Notes under the pieces: generated by a model
Databases searched by the model: none
Seen by the model: only the letters and a program-made list of their open reading frames with translations
Told to the model about the DNA's origin: nothing
In this document: in pieces, positions 1-7,065 of the stretch
Layout: every line of letters starts with the position of its first letter
Position numbering within the stretch: position 1 is the first letter of the stretch
Origin: Clostridia bacterium
Lineage (GTDB): Bacteria; Bacillota; Clostridia; Oscillospirales; CAG-272
Assembly (NCBI GenBank): GCA_017960705.1
Contig: JAGCYR010000158.1
Span: 1-10,719, forward strand
DNA length: 10,719 nt
Reading direction: 5' to 3'
Made by a program: the position numbers and the translations under genes

Positions 1-120
1 GCAGCCGCGGCAGATCACGCGAATATCGCTCCCGACCCGTTTGACCTCAAAGAGCCGGGTCCCGCAGGGATGGTCCTTTTTCATTTCAAGCGTATCTCCG
101 ACCGAAAAACGGATGATCAC
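1..120 (-). CDS. DUF951 family protein, partial (3' end beyond the window)
   Basis: Forty codons are visible, read leftward from a GTG start at 120-118; the rest lies outside the window. The visible protein has the pattern of the small DUF951 family (YyzM of Bacillus subtilis is a member): a GDTLEMKK-like opening, then HPCGTRLFEVKRVGSDIRV and a closing CRGC. The family is usually about 60-70 residues and has conserved cysteines after HP and in the C-terminal CxxC-like part, which suggests a small metal-binding or nucleic-acid-associated protein. Its function is not known to me. The GTG start overlaps the TGA stop of the upstream membrane-protein gene as GTGA, and a strong GGAGGG site lies six bases before it, so translation is probably coupled. 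It is easily missed because the start is GTG and the gene is cut by the edge. Confidence 0.85.
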   Translation of the reverse strand, partial: MIIRFSVGDTLEMKKDHPCGTRLFEVKRVGSDIRVICRGC

Positions 121-2921
121 GTCGATCCCTCCGTTTCTCCCCCGGCTTCGCGGGTAAAGAAGGGGATCTTTCTCCCCCGGTCGGATATGGATTCGAAGAA
201 GAGCAGAACGAAGAGCAGGAGCGCGCCGACAAGCGAGAGCAGATAGACGGACGTACCGCCGAGGGCGGGGGAGACCGTCACTTTTTTCGCGTCCACGGCG
301 TTTCCGGCGACGAAATAACCGAGGAACGGAGCGTTCTCCGCGGCGTTGGTTTTGGCGACCGAGGCGGGAACTGTCGAGACCACGGAAGGTCTTGTTTCGT
401 TATCGGAGCCCGTGATGACGAGCGCGCCGTTTTTCACGGAGACAGCGTTTGACGAGGTAAGCGAGGCGACCGTCCGTTCGAGCGCCTCGAAGTCGATCTC
501 GTAGACGAACGGGACGTTTTCGGGGAGATAGAAGACAGTCCCGTCGATCCCCGCCCCGAAGGCGACGGCGACCGTGACGGTATCTCCCGCCGAAAAGTTG
601 CCGACGAACCGGGCGTTCGGTGTGATCTCCTTGATTTTCTGCCCGTTCACGTCGTAAAGATCTGTCTCGGTCTCGGTATAGGCGTGTCCGATCGAGCGAC
701 CGTTGACTCGTATATCCGCGATCGTCAGGGGGTATTCGGTCGGGAAGGAGCAGAAAAGCGGACCGTCGTGACTGACCGTCACCTGATACTGTACGGAGGC
801 GGTGCCGTTCGACGAGTTGCGCTCGTATCCCACGTAACCGGGATGCTCGGATTCAACGATGGTGCAGTAGGGTTTCAGAACCGCCGTGACCTGTGCGGGT
901 ACGTAGAGCGAGAGCGTATCGTCGCCCGTAAGCGCGCGGAACGTCTTGTTGATCCGCGAATAGGGGGTCGCGTTGACCTCGGTCAGGATCGATTCGTCCG
1001 GGATCGCGGCGGCGCGGAAGACGAGCGGGAGCACGTAGGCGTTTTCATACACCGTCCCGGTTTCGTCCATATAGATTTGATCGAAAAGATAAGACAGAGA
1101 TTCGGGGAAGGCGGCGGGCGTGTCGTAGGTGGGCGCGGGGGTTCCCGTCGTCTGTTTCAGACGTTTGATCTCTTTTCCTTTGGTCTCGATCTTTTCGTGG
1201 GTCATCGCGTAACGCACGCCGAAGAGAGAGAGCGAGAGCGGAGAGGAGATCTCTTTCAGATTGCCGTCCTCGTCGTATTCGATCCCGAACGCCGAGAGGA
1301 TCTCGGGGGAGAGGGAGGAGAGCGAAGCGTAACCGAGATAGGACGCGTCGTTTTCCGTGATTCGGTCGAACTTCTCGGCGCGGTAGAGCGGATCGTCAAC
1401 TTTGCAGGCGGCGATCCCCGACGCGTACGCCGCGTAGTAGGACGAAACGTAGGCGTGGTTGCCCTCTTTCTCCGAAACGTCAGTCCCTTCCTTCTTCGCG
1501 ATAACGCCCGCAAACGCCGCGCCCGACACCGAAACGTCGAGCACCGTCACGAGCATCAGAAAGAGCGAAAGGAAGGAGACGAGGCGGATCGGTCGTTCGG
1601 GATGCGCCTCACGGTAGCGGATGACGGCGAGGATCCCGGCGCACCCCAGGATCAGGAAGGGGAGAGGGACCCAGACCGAGTTGATATCCGAGAACCAAAC
1701 GACCTTGACCTCTTCTTCGGTCATGTAGTAGAGATCCATCTTCTGCAGGATCGAGATCAGAGCCGTAAGGACCAGCGCGACGGCGACCAGCGCCCGTTCG
1801 GTTTTGCGGTCGGCTTTTCCGTAGGCGCGCGCGGATATCGCAAGGAACAGGGCGGGGAAAACGAGGGCGGCGGTGTAGGAGTAGCCGTCCGGGTCGGCGA
1901 AGATGTCCCAGAACGCCGAGATCACGTTCACCGAGAAGGTAAAGTACAGAACGAAGGTCAGAACGCCGAAGGAGACCTTTTCGCGGACCGGTATCTTTTT
2001 CGAAAGGAAGAAGATCGGCAGAAGCAATAGCGGGAGCATCCCGATAAAGAGATACGGGAAACGGTTGCCGTAAAGCCCGTCGTAGGTCGCAGGCAGCATC
2101 TTGCCGAAGAATTCGATCAGGTTATAGCTCTGCTTGAAAGACAGGTCAAGGAACGAGAGAAGCAGCCGATCGAACGCCGGGAACAGGACGGGCGCCGAGA
2201 ACAGGATGGCGGCGGGGACCGACAGAACGATCAGAAGAAGATCGAAGAAAAGGGGCTTCGCTTTGACGTTCCCGCGGGTGAAACGGATCACGAACAGCCA
2301 AAGGACGGAAAAGACGAAGAAGCCGAACAGCGTGCGGAACGAAACCACGGCGCAAAGAGCCAGAGAGACAGAGAACAGGGCGAACCCCCGCCGCGAAGCG
2401 ATCCGTTCAATCCCCGCGAGCAGGAGCGGAAGAACGATCAGCGCGTCTGCGGCGACTCCCGTCAGCTGGCTGACGAGCGAATAGGACGAGAGGGCGTAGA
2501 GGACCGAGAACAGAACGGAGGGAAGATCGTCGGTCTCCCGCAGTTTGAGAAAGTAGGCGAACGCCGCGGCGGCAAGCCCGACCTTGATCGCGTTGAAGAA
2601 CAGCACGCCGGAAAGGGTGGACGAGAAGGGGAAGAGCGCGATCAGCCGGTTCAGCGGATTGAACGAGAAAGAAAGCAGCGCGAGATCGTCCGATTCCGAG
2701 ATGACGGCAAGCGCGTTGCCCGAACCGAGCGCACGGAGCGTGCCGTACCATCCCGCCGCCTGCGTTTCATAGAGATACGAAAGAGCGCCGCGGGAAAGGA
2801 GAAAAACGATCCCGAGCCCGAAGGCGGAGAGCAGGAAAGAGAACAGATACGGGCAAAAACGGGACCGGCAGATCGCGTCCGCCGCCCCTCTGAAACGGTT
2901 CTTTCTTTGCGTTCCCGTCAT
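117..2921 (-). CDS. YfhO family multispanning membrane protein
   Basis: A 934-residue integral membrane protein resembling the YfhO family (GT-C-like fold). In Bacillus and Listeria, YfhO-type proteins transfer sugars from undecaprenyl phosphate to lipoteichoic acid outside the membrane. About a dozen hydrophobic segments cover residues 24-475, followed by a long outer domain (about 476-890) and a last membrane segment near 891-910. Family-like stretches are SFNPLNRLIALFP (86-98), AADALIVLPLL (157-167), MLPATYDGLYGN (275-286), LFGVRYAMT (566-574) and YENAYVLPLVF (625-635). The ATG has AAGGAG nine bases upstream (2931-2936). The family's usual Asp four residues before the first-loop Gln appears to be Leu50 here, while Asp159 is kept. 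The last outer part lacks an obvious PYDKGW-type element, so the protein is divergent. Its donor sugar and acceptor cannot be read from sequence. It is co-transcribed and coupled with the DUF951 gene. Confidence 0.85.
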   Translation of the reverse strand: MTGTQRKNRFRGAADAICRSRFCPYLFSFLLSAFGLGIVFLLSRGALSYLYETQAAGWYGTLRALGSGNALAVISESDDLALLSFSFNPLNRLIALFPFSSTLSGVLFFNAIKVGLAAAAFAYFLKLRETDDLPSVLFSVLYALSSYSLVSQLTGVAADALIVLPLLLAGIERIASRRGFALFSVSLALCAVVSFRTLFGFFVFSVLWLFVIRFTRGNVKAKPLFFDLLLIVLSVPAAILFSAPVLFPAFDRLLLSFLDLSFKQSYNLIEFFGKMLPATYDGLYGNRFPYLFIGMLPLLLLPIFFLSKKIPVREKVSFGVLTFVLYFTFSVNVISAFWDIFADPDGYSYTAALVFPALFLAISARAYGKADRKTERALVAVALVLTALISILQKMDLYYMTEEEVKVVWFSDINSVWVPLPFLILGCAGILAVIRYREAHPERPIRLVSFLSLFLMLVTVLDVSVSGAAFAGVIAKKEGTDVSEKEGNHAYVSSYYAAYASGIAACKVDDPLYRAEKFDRITENDASYLGYASLSSLSPEILSAFGIEYDEDGNLKEISSPLSLSLFGVRYAMTHEKIETKGKEIKRLKQTTGTPAPTYDTPAAFPESLSYLFDQIYMDETGTVYENAYVLPLVFRAAAIPDESILTEVNATPYSRINKTFRALTGDDTLSLYVPAQVTAVLKPYCTIVESEHPGYVGYERNSSNGTASVQYQVTVSHDGPLFCSFPTEYPLTIADIRVNGRSIGHAYTETETDLYDVNGQKIKEITPNARFVGNFSAGDTVTVAVAFGAGIDGTVFYLPENVPFVYEIDFEALERTVASLTSSNAVSVKNGALVITGSDNETRPSVVSTVPASVAKTNAAENAPFLGYFVAGNAVDAKKVTVSPALGGTSVYLLSLVGALLLFVLLFFESISDRGRKIPFFTREAGGETEGST
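127..132 (-). promoter_or_regulatory. ribosome binding site of the DUF951 gene
   Basis: On the minus strand this reads GGAGGG, six bases before the GTG at 120-118. It lies inside the last codons of the YfhO-family gene. It decides the GTG start, since no ATG with a comparable site lies nearby. Confidence 0.75.
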
Positions 2922-2952
2922 AGTATCGCACTCCTTCGCATTTTACTTGTTT

Positions 2953-2981
2953 AGTATAACATAAAATATACTTTTTGTAAA
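2953..2981 (-). promoter_or_regulatory. sigma-A-type promoter for the YfhO/DUF951 unit
   Basis: On the minus strand there is TTTACA (2981-2976), a 17-base AT-rich spacer, then TATACT (2958-2953). A TG one base before the -10 makes it an extended -10 promoter. Transcription would begin near 2946, leaving a leader of about 25 bases containing AAGGAG before the ATG at 2921. The boxes and spacing are close to consensus in an otherwise GC-rich sequence. Confidence 0.85.
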
Positions 2982-2986
2982 CCGCA

Positions 2987-3036
2987 TTTCCCGAAAAAAC
3001 ACTTTTTCGCGTTTTCCTTTGACTTTCCCGAAAAAA
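2987..3036. repeat. 13-base direct repeat TTTCCCGAAAAAA, two copies
   Basis: TTTCCCGAAAAAA occurs exactly at 2987-2999 and again at 3024-3036, start to start 37 bases. The first copy lies just upstream of the minus-strand -35 box. The second begins at the last base of the ruvC -35 box and fills most of that spacer. Between them, CGAAAAA (2992-2998) and TTTTTCG (3003-3009) form an inverted repeat around ACAC. It could be a shared operator or simply A-tract promoter DNA. Confidence 0.5.
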
Positions 3037-3047
3037 TGTGCTAAAAT
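3019..3047 (+). promoter_or_regulatory. sigma-A-type promoter for the ruvC operon
   Basis: TTGACT (3019-3024) and TAAAAT (3042-3047) are separated by 17 bases. TG at 3039-3040 gives an extended -10. The start of transcription would be near 3054, leaving a leader of about 45 bases before the ruvC ATG at 3099. It is back to back with the YfhO promoter; the two -35 boxes are 37 bases apart. Confidence 0.85.
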
Positions 3048-3098
3048 AACTTGATAAGAATGCGAACGGGGGAAACCCGGACGGGAAAGGACGACCAG

Positions 3099-3596
3099 AT
3101 GATCATTCTCGGCATCGACCCGGGGCTCGCCATCGTCGGATGGGGGGTCATCGAGGCGCACAGAGGACAGTTCAGACCGATCGCCTGCGGGGATATCAAC
3201 ACGCCGGCGCATACGTCGGTCGAATCCCGGCTGGAGATCATCTATTCCGAACTGAACCGGATCATCGGAAAGTACAAGCCCGAGGAGGTCGCGATCGAGG
3301 AACTGTTCTTCACGAACAACATCACGACCGGTATTACCGTCGCTGAGGCGCGCGGGGTCATCCTGCTCGCCTGTAAGCAGAACGGTCTGCCCATCCACGA
3401 ATACACGCCGCCGCAGGTCAAGCAGGCGGTGGTCGGATACGGAAAAGCCGAGAAAAAGCAGGTGATCGCGATGGTGACGTCTCTTCTTCGGCTCGAATCT
3501 CCCCCCAAGCCCGACGATACCGCCGACGCGCTCGCCATCGCGCTCTGTCACGGTCAGGCGGCGGGTTCGGCTTTGCGGGACTATTTCAATCAGTAA
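3099..3596 (+). CDS. ruvC: Holliday junction resolvase RuvC
   Basis: A 165-residue endonuclease that, as a dimer with the RuvAB branch-migration motor, makes paired nicks in Holliday junctions during recombination repair. The four acidic catalytic residues of the RNase H-like fold are present: Asp7 in MIILGIDPG, Glu67 in AIEELFF, and Asp140 and Asp143 in PDDTADALAIALCH. Length matches the family (about 160-175). I chose the ATG at 3099 because it gives the standard MIILGIDPG start and has AAAGGA seven bases upstream (3086-3091). The in-frame TTG at 3051 and ATG at 3060 lie at or within a few bases of the predicted transcription start. It is the first gene of a plus-strand operon. ruvA and ruvB, which often follow ruvC, are not next to it; a methyltransferase begins 15 bases downstream. 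Confidence 0.96.
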   Translation: MIILGIDPGLAIVGWGVIEAHRGQFRPIACGDINTPAHTSVESRLEIIYSELNRIIGKYKPEEVAIEELFFTNNITTGITVAEARGVILLACKQNGLPIHEYTPPQVKQAVVGYGKAEKKQVIAMVTSLLRLESPPKPDDTADALAIALCHGQAAGSALRDYFNQ

Positions 3597-3611
3597 ACGG
3601 ACGGATTTACT

Positions 3612-4472
3612 ATGTGGGTTTGCGATCAATGGAAGGATTATGAACTGCTCGACGCCTCGGACGGCGAGAAACTCGAGCGGTGGGGAAGGTATATCCTGAT
3701 CCGCCCGGACCCCCAGGTCATCTGGCGCGACGCGAAGAACAGCCCCCTCTGGCGTAAGTCCGACGCAGATTACCGCCGTTCGTCCTCCGGGGGCGGCTCG
3801 TGGAGCGAGAACAAGCTCCCCGAATCGTGGACGGTCTCCTACCGCGATCTCACCTTCCGCATCAAACCGATGGGCTTCAAGCACACCGGGCTTTTCCCCG
3901 AGCAGGCGGCGAACTGGGATTGGTTCTCCGAGCTGATCCGTTCGGCGGGGCGCCCGATCAAGGTGCTCAACCTGTTCGCCTACACCGGCGGGGCGACGGT
4001 CGCCGCGGCGAAGGCGGGGGCGTCTGTCGTTCACGTCGACGCGGCGAAGGGAATGGTCGCGACGGCGAAGGAGAACGCCGCGCTTTCGGGTCTCTCCGAC
4101 GCGCCCATCCGCTACATCGTCGACGATTGCCGCAAGTTTGTCGAACGCGAGATCCGTCGGGGCAACCGCTACGACGCGATCATTATGGATCCCCCCTCCT
4201 ACGGCAGAGGACCGACGGGGGAGGTCTGGAAGATCGAAGAGGCAGTCGACGGTTTCGTTTCGCTCGTTTCGGGCGTTCTTTCGGATAAACCCCTGTTCTT
4301 TCTTCTCAATTCCTACACCACGGGTTTAAGTCCCTCTGCGATGAAATACGTCACCGAGCTTCGGATCGCGCGCCGCTTCGGCGGACGGTCGGAGGCGGGT
4401 GAGCTCGGGCTTCCCGTGACCGAAACCGGATCGGTCTTGCCGTGCGGAGGCAGCGTCCGCCATATCTTCTGA
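3612..4472 (+). CDS. class I SAM-dependent methyltransferase (RlmI/COG1092-like)
   Basis: A 286-residue cytoplasmic methyltransferase with a Rossmann fold. The N-terminal part (1-100) has family-like WKDYELLDASDGEKLERWG and KHTGLFPEQAANWDW. The SAM-binding motif is VLNLFAYTGG (118-127), with acidic Asp143 after the second strand and Asp171/Asp172 further on. The catalytic-loop motif DPPSYGRG (193-200) is typical of the RlmI/RlmK-like group that methylates rRNA bases, although those longer relatives carry a PUA domain that is absent here. The actual substrate is unknown; an RNA substrate is an inference from the family. The gene starts 15 bases after ruvC with only a weak site (CGGACGGA, 3598-3605), and ecfA1 begins 22 bases after its stop, so it is probably translated from the ruvC operon transcript. 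Confidence 0.85.
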   Translation: MWVCDQWKDYELLDASDGEKLERWGRYILIRPDPQVIWRDAKNSPLWRKSDADYRRSSSGGGSWSENKLPESWTVSYRDLTFRIKPMGFKHTGLFPEQAANWDWFSELIRSAGRPIKVLNLFAYTGGATVAAAKAGASVVHVDAAKGMVATAKENAALSGLSDAPIRYIVDDCRKFVEREIRRGNRYDAIIMDPPSYGRGPTGEVWKIEEAVDGFVSLVSGVLSDKPLFFLLNSYTTGLSPSAMKYVTELRIARRFGGRSEAGELGLPVTETGSVLPCGGSVRHIF

Positions 4473-4494
4473 TCTCCTTGAAAGGGAAACAAAC

Positions 4495-5364
4495 GTGTCC
4501 AGCTTTATCGAAACCAGGCATCTGACCCTCGATTACGGGGGCGAAAACGGGGAGCGTCCGATCCGGGCGCTGTCCGACGTTTCGCTATCCATAAAAGAGG
4601 GTGAATATATCGCCATCCTGGGACACAACGGGTCCGGCAAGTCGACGCTTGCGAAACTGCTCGACCTGATCCTGTTCCCGACGGCGGGCGAGATCGAGAT
4701 CGACGGGAAGGTCGTCACCCCCGAGGGACTGTCCGACGACGAGATCTTCGAGATCCGTCGCAAGATAGGAATGGTGTTTCAGAACCCCGACAACCAACTC
4801 GTCGCCACCGTCGTCGAGGAGGACGTCGCCTTCGGTCCCGAGAACCTCGGGCTGCCGCGCGAAGAGATCAGGGCAAGGATCGACGCCGCGCTCGACACCG
4901 TGGGAATGCGAGAATACGCCCGCCACGCCCCGCACAAACTGTCGGGCGGTCAGAAACAGCGCGTCGCCATCGCCGGCGTGATCGCCATGATGCCGAAGTG
5001 CATCATCTTCGACGAATCGACCGCGATGCTCGATCCGCGCGGACGGCGGGAAGTCACCGACACGATGGAGAAACTCAACCGTGAAAACGGGATGACCATT
5101 CTGCATATCACGCATTATATGGAGGAGGCTGCGCGCGCCGACCGCGTCATCGTCATCAGCGACGGCAAGATCCTGATGGACGGGGCCCCCCGCGAGGTCT
5201 TCTCCCGCGTCGAACCGCTCGTCGCCTGTGGGCTTGAAGCGCCGCAGGGAACCGAGCTTCTTTACGAACTTTCGCTTTGCGGCTGTTCTCTCCCGTCGGG
5301 ACGCATCACGGTCTCCGAATGCGCCGACACCCTTGAAGAACTCCTTTCGGGAAAACGGGGGTGA
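4495..5364 (+). CDS. ecfA1: ECF transporter ATPase EcfA1
   Basis: A 289-residue ABC ATPase, one of two nonidentical ATPases of the energy-coupling factor module that drives uptake of vitamins and related micronutrients through interchangeable S components. All motifs are intact: Walker A GHNGSGKST (43-51), Q-loop Gln96 in FQNPDNQLVATVVEEDVAFG, signature LSGGQ (149-153), Walker B with Asp173 and Glu174 in IIFDESTAMLDP, and switch His207. The FQNPDNQ stretch and the order before a second ATPase and EcfT mark it as EcfA1 rather than a general ABC protein. The start is GTG at 4495, supported by AAAGGGA (4481-4487) seven bases upstream. The stop is followed seven bases later by ecfA2. No S component lies nearby, as expected for a group II system that serves several substrates. 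Confidence 0.95.
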   Translation: MSSFIETRHLTLDYGGENGERPIRALSDVSLSIKEGEYIAILGHNGSGKSTLAKLLDLILFPTAGEIEIDGKVVTPEGLSDDEIFEIRRKIGMVFQNPDNQLVATVVEEDVAFGPENLGLPREEIRARIDAALDTVGMREYARHAPHKLSGGQKQRVAIAGVIAMMPKCIIFDESTAMLDPRGRREVTDTMEKLNRENGMTILHITHYMEEAARADRVIVISDGKILMDGAPREVFSRVEPLVACGLEAPQGTELLYELSLCGCSLPSGRITVSECADTLEELLSGKRG

Positions 5365-5371
5365 GCGGAAT

Positions 5372-6235
5372 ATGATAAAGCTTGAACTGAAGGACGTGAC
5401 CCACGTCTACGGAGCGCGTACTCCATTTGAAAAAACGGCTCTCCGTTCTGTCAATATCGGATTTGAATCCGGGCTGGTGACGGGGCTGATCGGTCATACC
5501 GGCTCCGGAAAATCGACCCTCGTGCAGATGTTGAACGGCTTGATCCGTCCGACCAAGGGAACGGTCCTGCTCGACGGGAAGGATATCTGGGAAAAACCGA
5601 AAGAGATCCGCTCGGTGCGTTTCCGCGTCGGGCTTGTGATGCAGTATCCCGAGTATCAGCTTTTCGACGAAACGGTCGGAAAAGATATCGGCTTCGCGCT
5701 CCGGAACAAGGGGTGCGATCCCGAAACGGTCAAAGAAAAAGTGAGCCGGGCGGCGGAGTGCGTCGGGCTTTCTCCCGCTCTGCTCTCCAAATCGCCCTTC
5801 GATCTGTCGGGCGGACAGAGAAGACGGGTCGCCATCGCGGGGGTGCTCGTGATGGAGCCCGAGGTTTTGGTCCTCGACGAACCTGCCGCCGGACTTGATC
5901 CAAGGGGCCGCGCCGAGATCCTCGGCTATCTGCGACGCTACGGGGAATCCAACGGCGCGACGGTCATTCTGGTCAGCCACAGTATGGAAGATATGGCGCA
6001 GTACTGCGACCGGGTCGTCGTGATGCGGGACGGCGAGATCTACGCCTCCGGTACGACCGAAGAGATCTTCTCGGACTCCGATCGCCTGATCCGCGCCGGG
6101 ATGGACGTTCCCGAAGTTATGAAGATCGCCCTTGAACTGAAACAAAGAGGGTATCCGCTCGATGGTAAGCTCTACACCGTCGAGGGGGTCCGCGACGCTA
6201 TCCTCCGCGCCCTCGGGAAAGGAGGGAACAGATGA
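5372..6235 (+). CDS. ecfA2: ECF transporter ATPase EcfA2
   Basis: A 287-residue ABC ATPase that pairs with EcfA1 to form the ATPase dimer under EcfT. Motifs are complete: Walker A GHTGSGKST (41-49), Gln91 in MQYPEYQLFDETVGKDIGF, signature LSGGQ (145-149), Walker B VLVLDEPAAGLDP with Asp169 and Glu170, and switch His203. MQYPEYQLF is characteristic of EcfA2. The frame is open upstream to 5228, but the ATG at 5372 gives the normal MIKLELKDVTHVY start, and GGGGGTGAG over the end of ecfA1 (5357-5365) supplies a ribosome binding site six bases before it. Its TGA stop overlaps the ecfT start as ATGA, which implies coupled translation and balanced subunit production. Confidence 0.95.
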   Translation: MIKLELKDVTHVYGARTPFEKTALRSVNIGFESGLVTGLIGHTGSGKSTLVQMLNGLIRPTKGTVLLDGKDIWEKPKEIRSVRFRVGLVMQYPEYQLFDETVGKDIGFALRNKGCDPETVKEKVSRAAECVGLSPALLSKSPFDLSGGQRRRVAIAGVLVMEPEVLVLDEPAAGLDPRGRAEILGYLRRYGESNGATVILVSHSMEDMAQYCDRVVVMRDGEIYASGTTEEIFSDSDRLIRAGMDVPEVMKIALELKQRGYPLDGKLYTVEGVRDAILRALGKGGNR

Positions 6236-7065
6236 TCTCGGATATCACCCTCGGTCAGTATTTCCCGGGAACGTCGCCCATCCACCGTCTGGATCCGCGA
6301 TTCAAGATCATTCTGACCATCCTCTTTATGGTCGCCCTGTTTTCGGCGCGAAATATCTTCGTTTACGCGGCGCTGGCGCTCTTTACCGTTCTGCTCGTCC
6401 TTGCGAGCCGGATTTCCCTTCGCGTTGTGCTTCGCGGCATCCGTCCGCTGCTCTTCATCCTGATCTTTACGCTGATCCTGCACGTTCTGATGTCGACCCG
6501 CACCGACGGTCGGCTGCTGCTCGATTGGAAGTGGCTGACGGTCTACGATATGGACTTTTACCGCGCCGGAGTGATGGTGCTCCGGATCGTGCTTCTCGTC
6601 GTGGGAACAAGCGTTCTGCTCTCCTACACCACGACACCGATCTCGCTGACCGACGCGATCGAATCGCTTCTGAAACCCCTCGCCGCGATCCGCGTTCCGG
6701 TCCACGAATTTGCGATGATGATGACCATCGCCCTGCGCTTCATCCCCACGATGTTGGAGGAGACCGAGAAGATCATGAACGCCCAGAAAGCCAGAGGCGC
6801 CGATCTTTCCTCGGGCAATCCCTTCAAACGCATTAAAGCTTTGATCCCCGTCCTGATCCCGCTGATCGTCTCCGCCTTTCAGCGGGCGCTCGACCTCGCG
6901 ACGGCGATGGAATGCCGCTGCTACCGCGGGTCGAAGGGAAGGACCAAACTCGTCAAACTGAAGTCGACGCCCGCCGACGCCGTCGCGCTCCTTCTGTTCG
7001 CCGCCGTGCTCGCCGGCGTCTATCTCGGGAACGCTTATATCCCGATCGGGATCAGGGTCGGATGA
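6232..7065 (+). CDS. ecfT: ECF transporter transmembrane subunit EcfT
   Basis: A 277-residue membrane protein that links the EcfA1-EcfA2 ATPases to exchangeable substrate-binding S components. The N-terminus has the usual GQYFPGTSPIHRLDPRFKI pattern, followed by hydrophobic helices at roughly 26-58, 70-88, 112-132 and, near the end, 248-268. The two cytoplasmic coupling segments that contact the ATPases are present: AQKARGAD with Ala187-Arg188-Gly189, and AMECRCYRG (225-233), in which Cys228-Arg229-Cys230 takes the place of a second Ala-Arg-Gly. The key arginines are kept. The ATG overlaps the ecfA2 stop, and its own TGA overlaps the truA ATG, both as ATGA. Confidence 0.95.
   Translation: MISDITLGQYFPGTSPIHRLDPRFKIILTILFMVALFSARNIFVYAALALFTVLLVLASRISLRVVLRGIRPLLFILIFTLILHVLMSTRTDGRLLLDWKWLTVYDMDFYRAGVMVLRIVLLVVGTSVLLSYTTTPISLTDAIESLLKPLAAIRVPVHEFAMMMTIALRFIPTMLEETEKIMNAQKARGADLSSGNPFKRIKALIPVLIPLIVSAFQRALDLATAMECRCYRGSKGRTKLVKLKSTPADAVALLLFAAVLAGVYLGNAYIPIGIRVG

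Noticed and set aside
684..2030. 448-codon open frame on the plus strand opposite the YfhO-family gene
   Set aside because: It is antisense to a clear membrane-protein gene, its product is an Arg/Asp/Gly-rich composition typical of reverse reading of GC-rich genes, and it has no recognisable motif.
3051..3098. Earlier ruvC starts (TTG at 3051, ATG at 3060)
   Set aside because: They lie at the predicted transcription start, have no ribosome binding site, and add residues before the standard MIILGIDPG start.
3000..3100. SOS (LexA) box upstream of ruvC
   Set aside because: I looked for a CGAAC-N4-GTTCG-like palindrome; only an isolated CGAAC at 3063 is present, without its partner half.
2943..4034. 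363-codon open frame on the minus strand opposite ruvC and the methyltransferase
   Set aside because: It runs through both divergent promoters and is antisense to two well-supported genes; composition is that of a shadow frame.
5228..5371. Earlier ecfA2 start inside ecfA1
   Set aside because: It would add 48 low-complexity residues and overlap ecfA1 by over 130 bases; the ATG at 5372 has a ribosome binding site and family-typical N-terminus.
5306..6145. 279-codon minus-strand open frame opposite ecfA2
   Set aside because: Shadow of the ecfA2 codons; His/Asp/Arg-rich with no motif.
6912..7061. Earlier truA start inside ecfT
   Set aside because: The extra 50 residues are an Arg-rich shadow of ecfT; the ATGA overlap at 7062 gives the standard TruA start.
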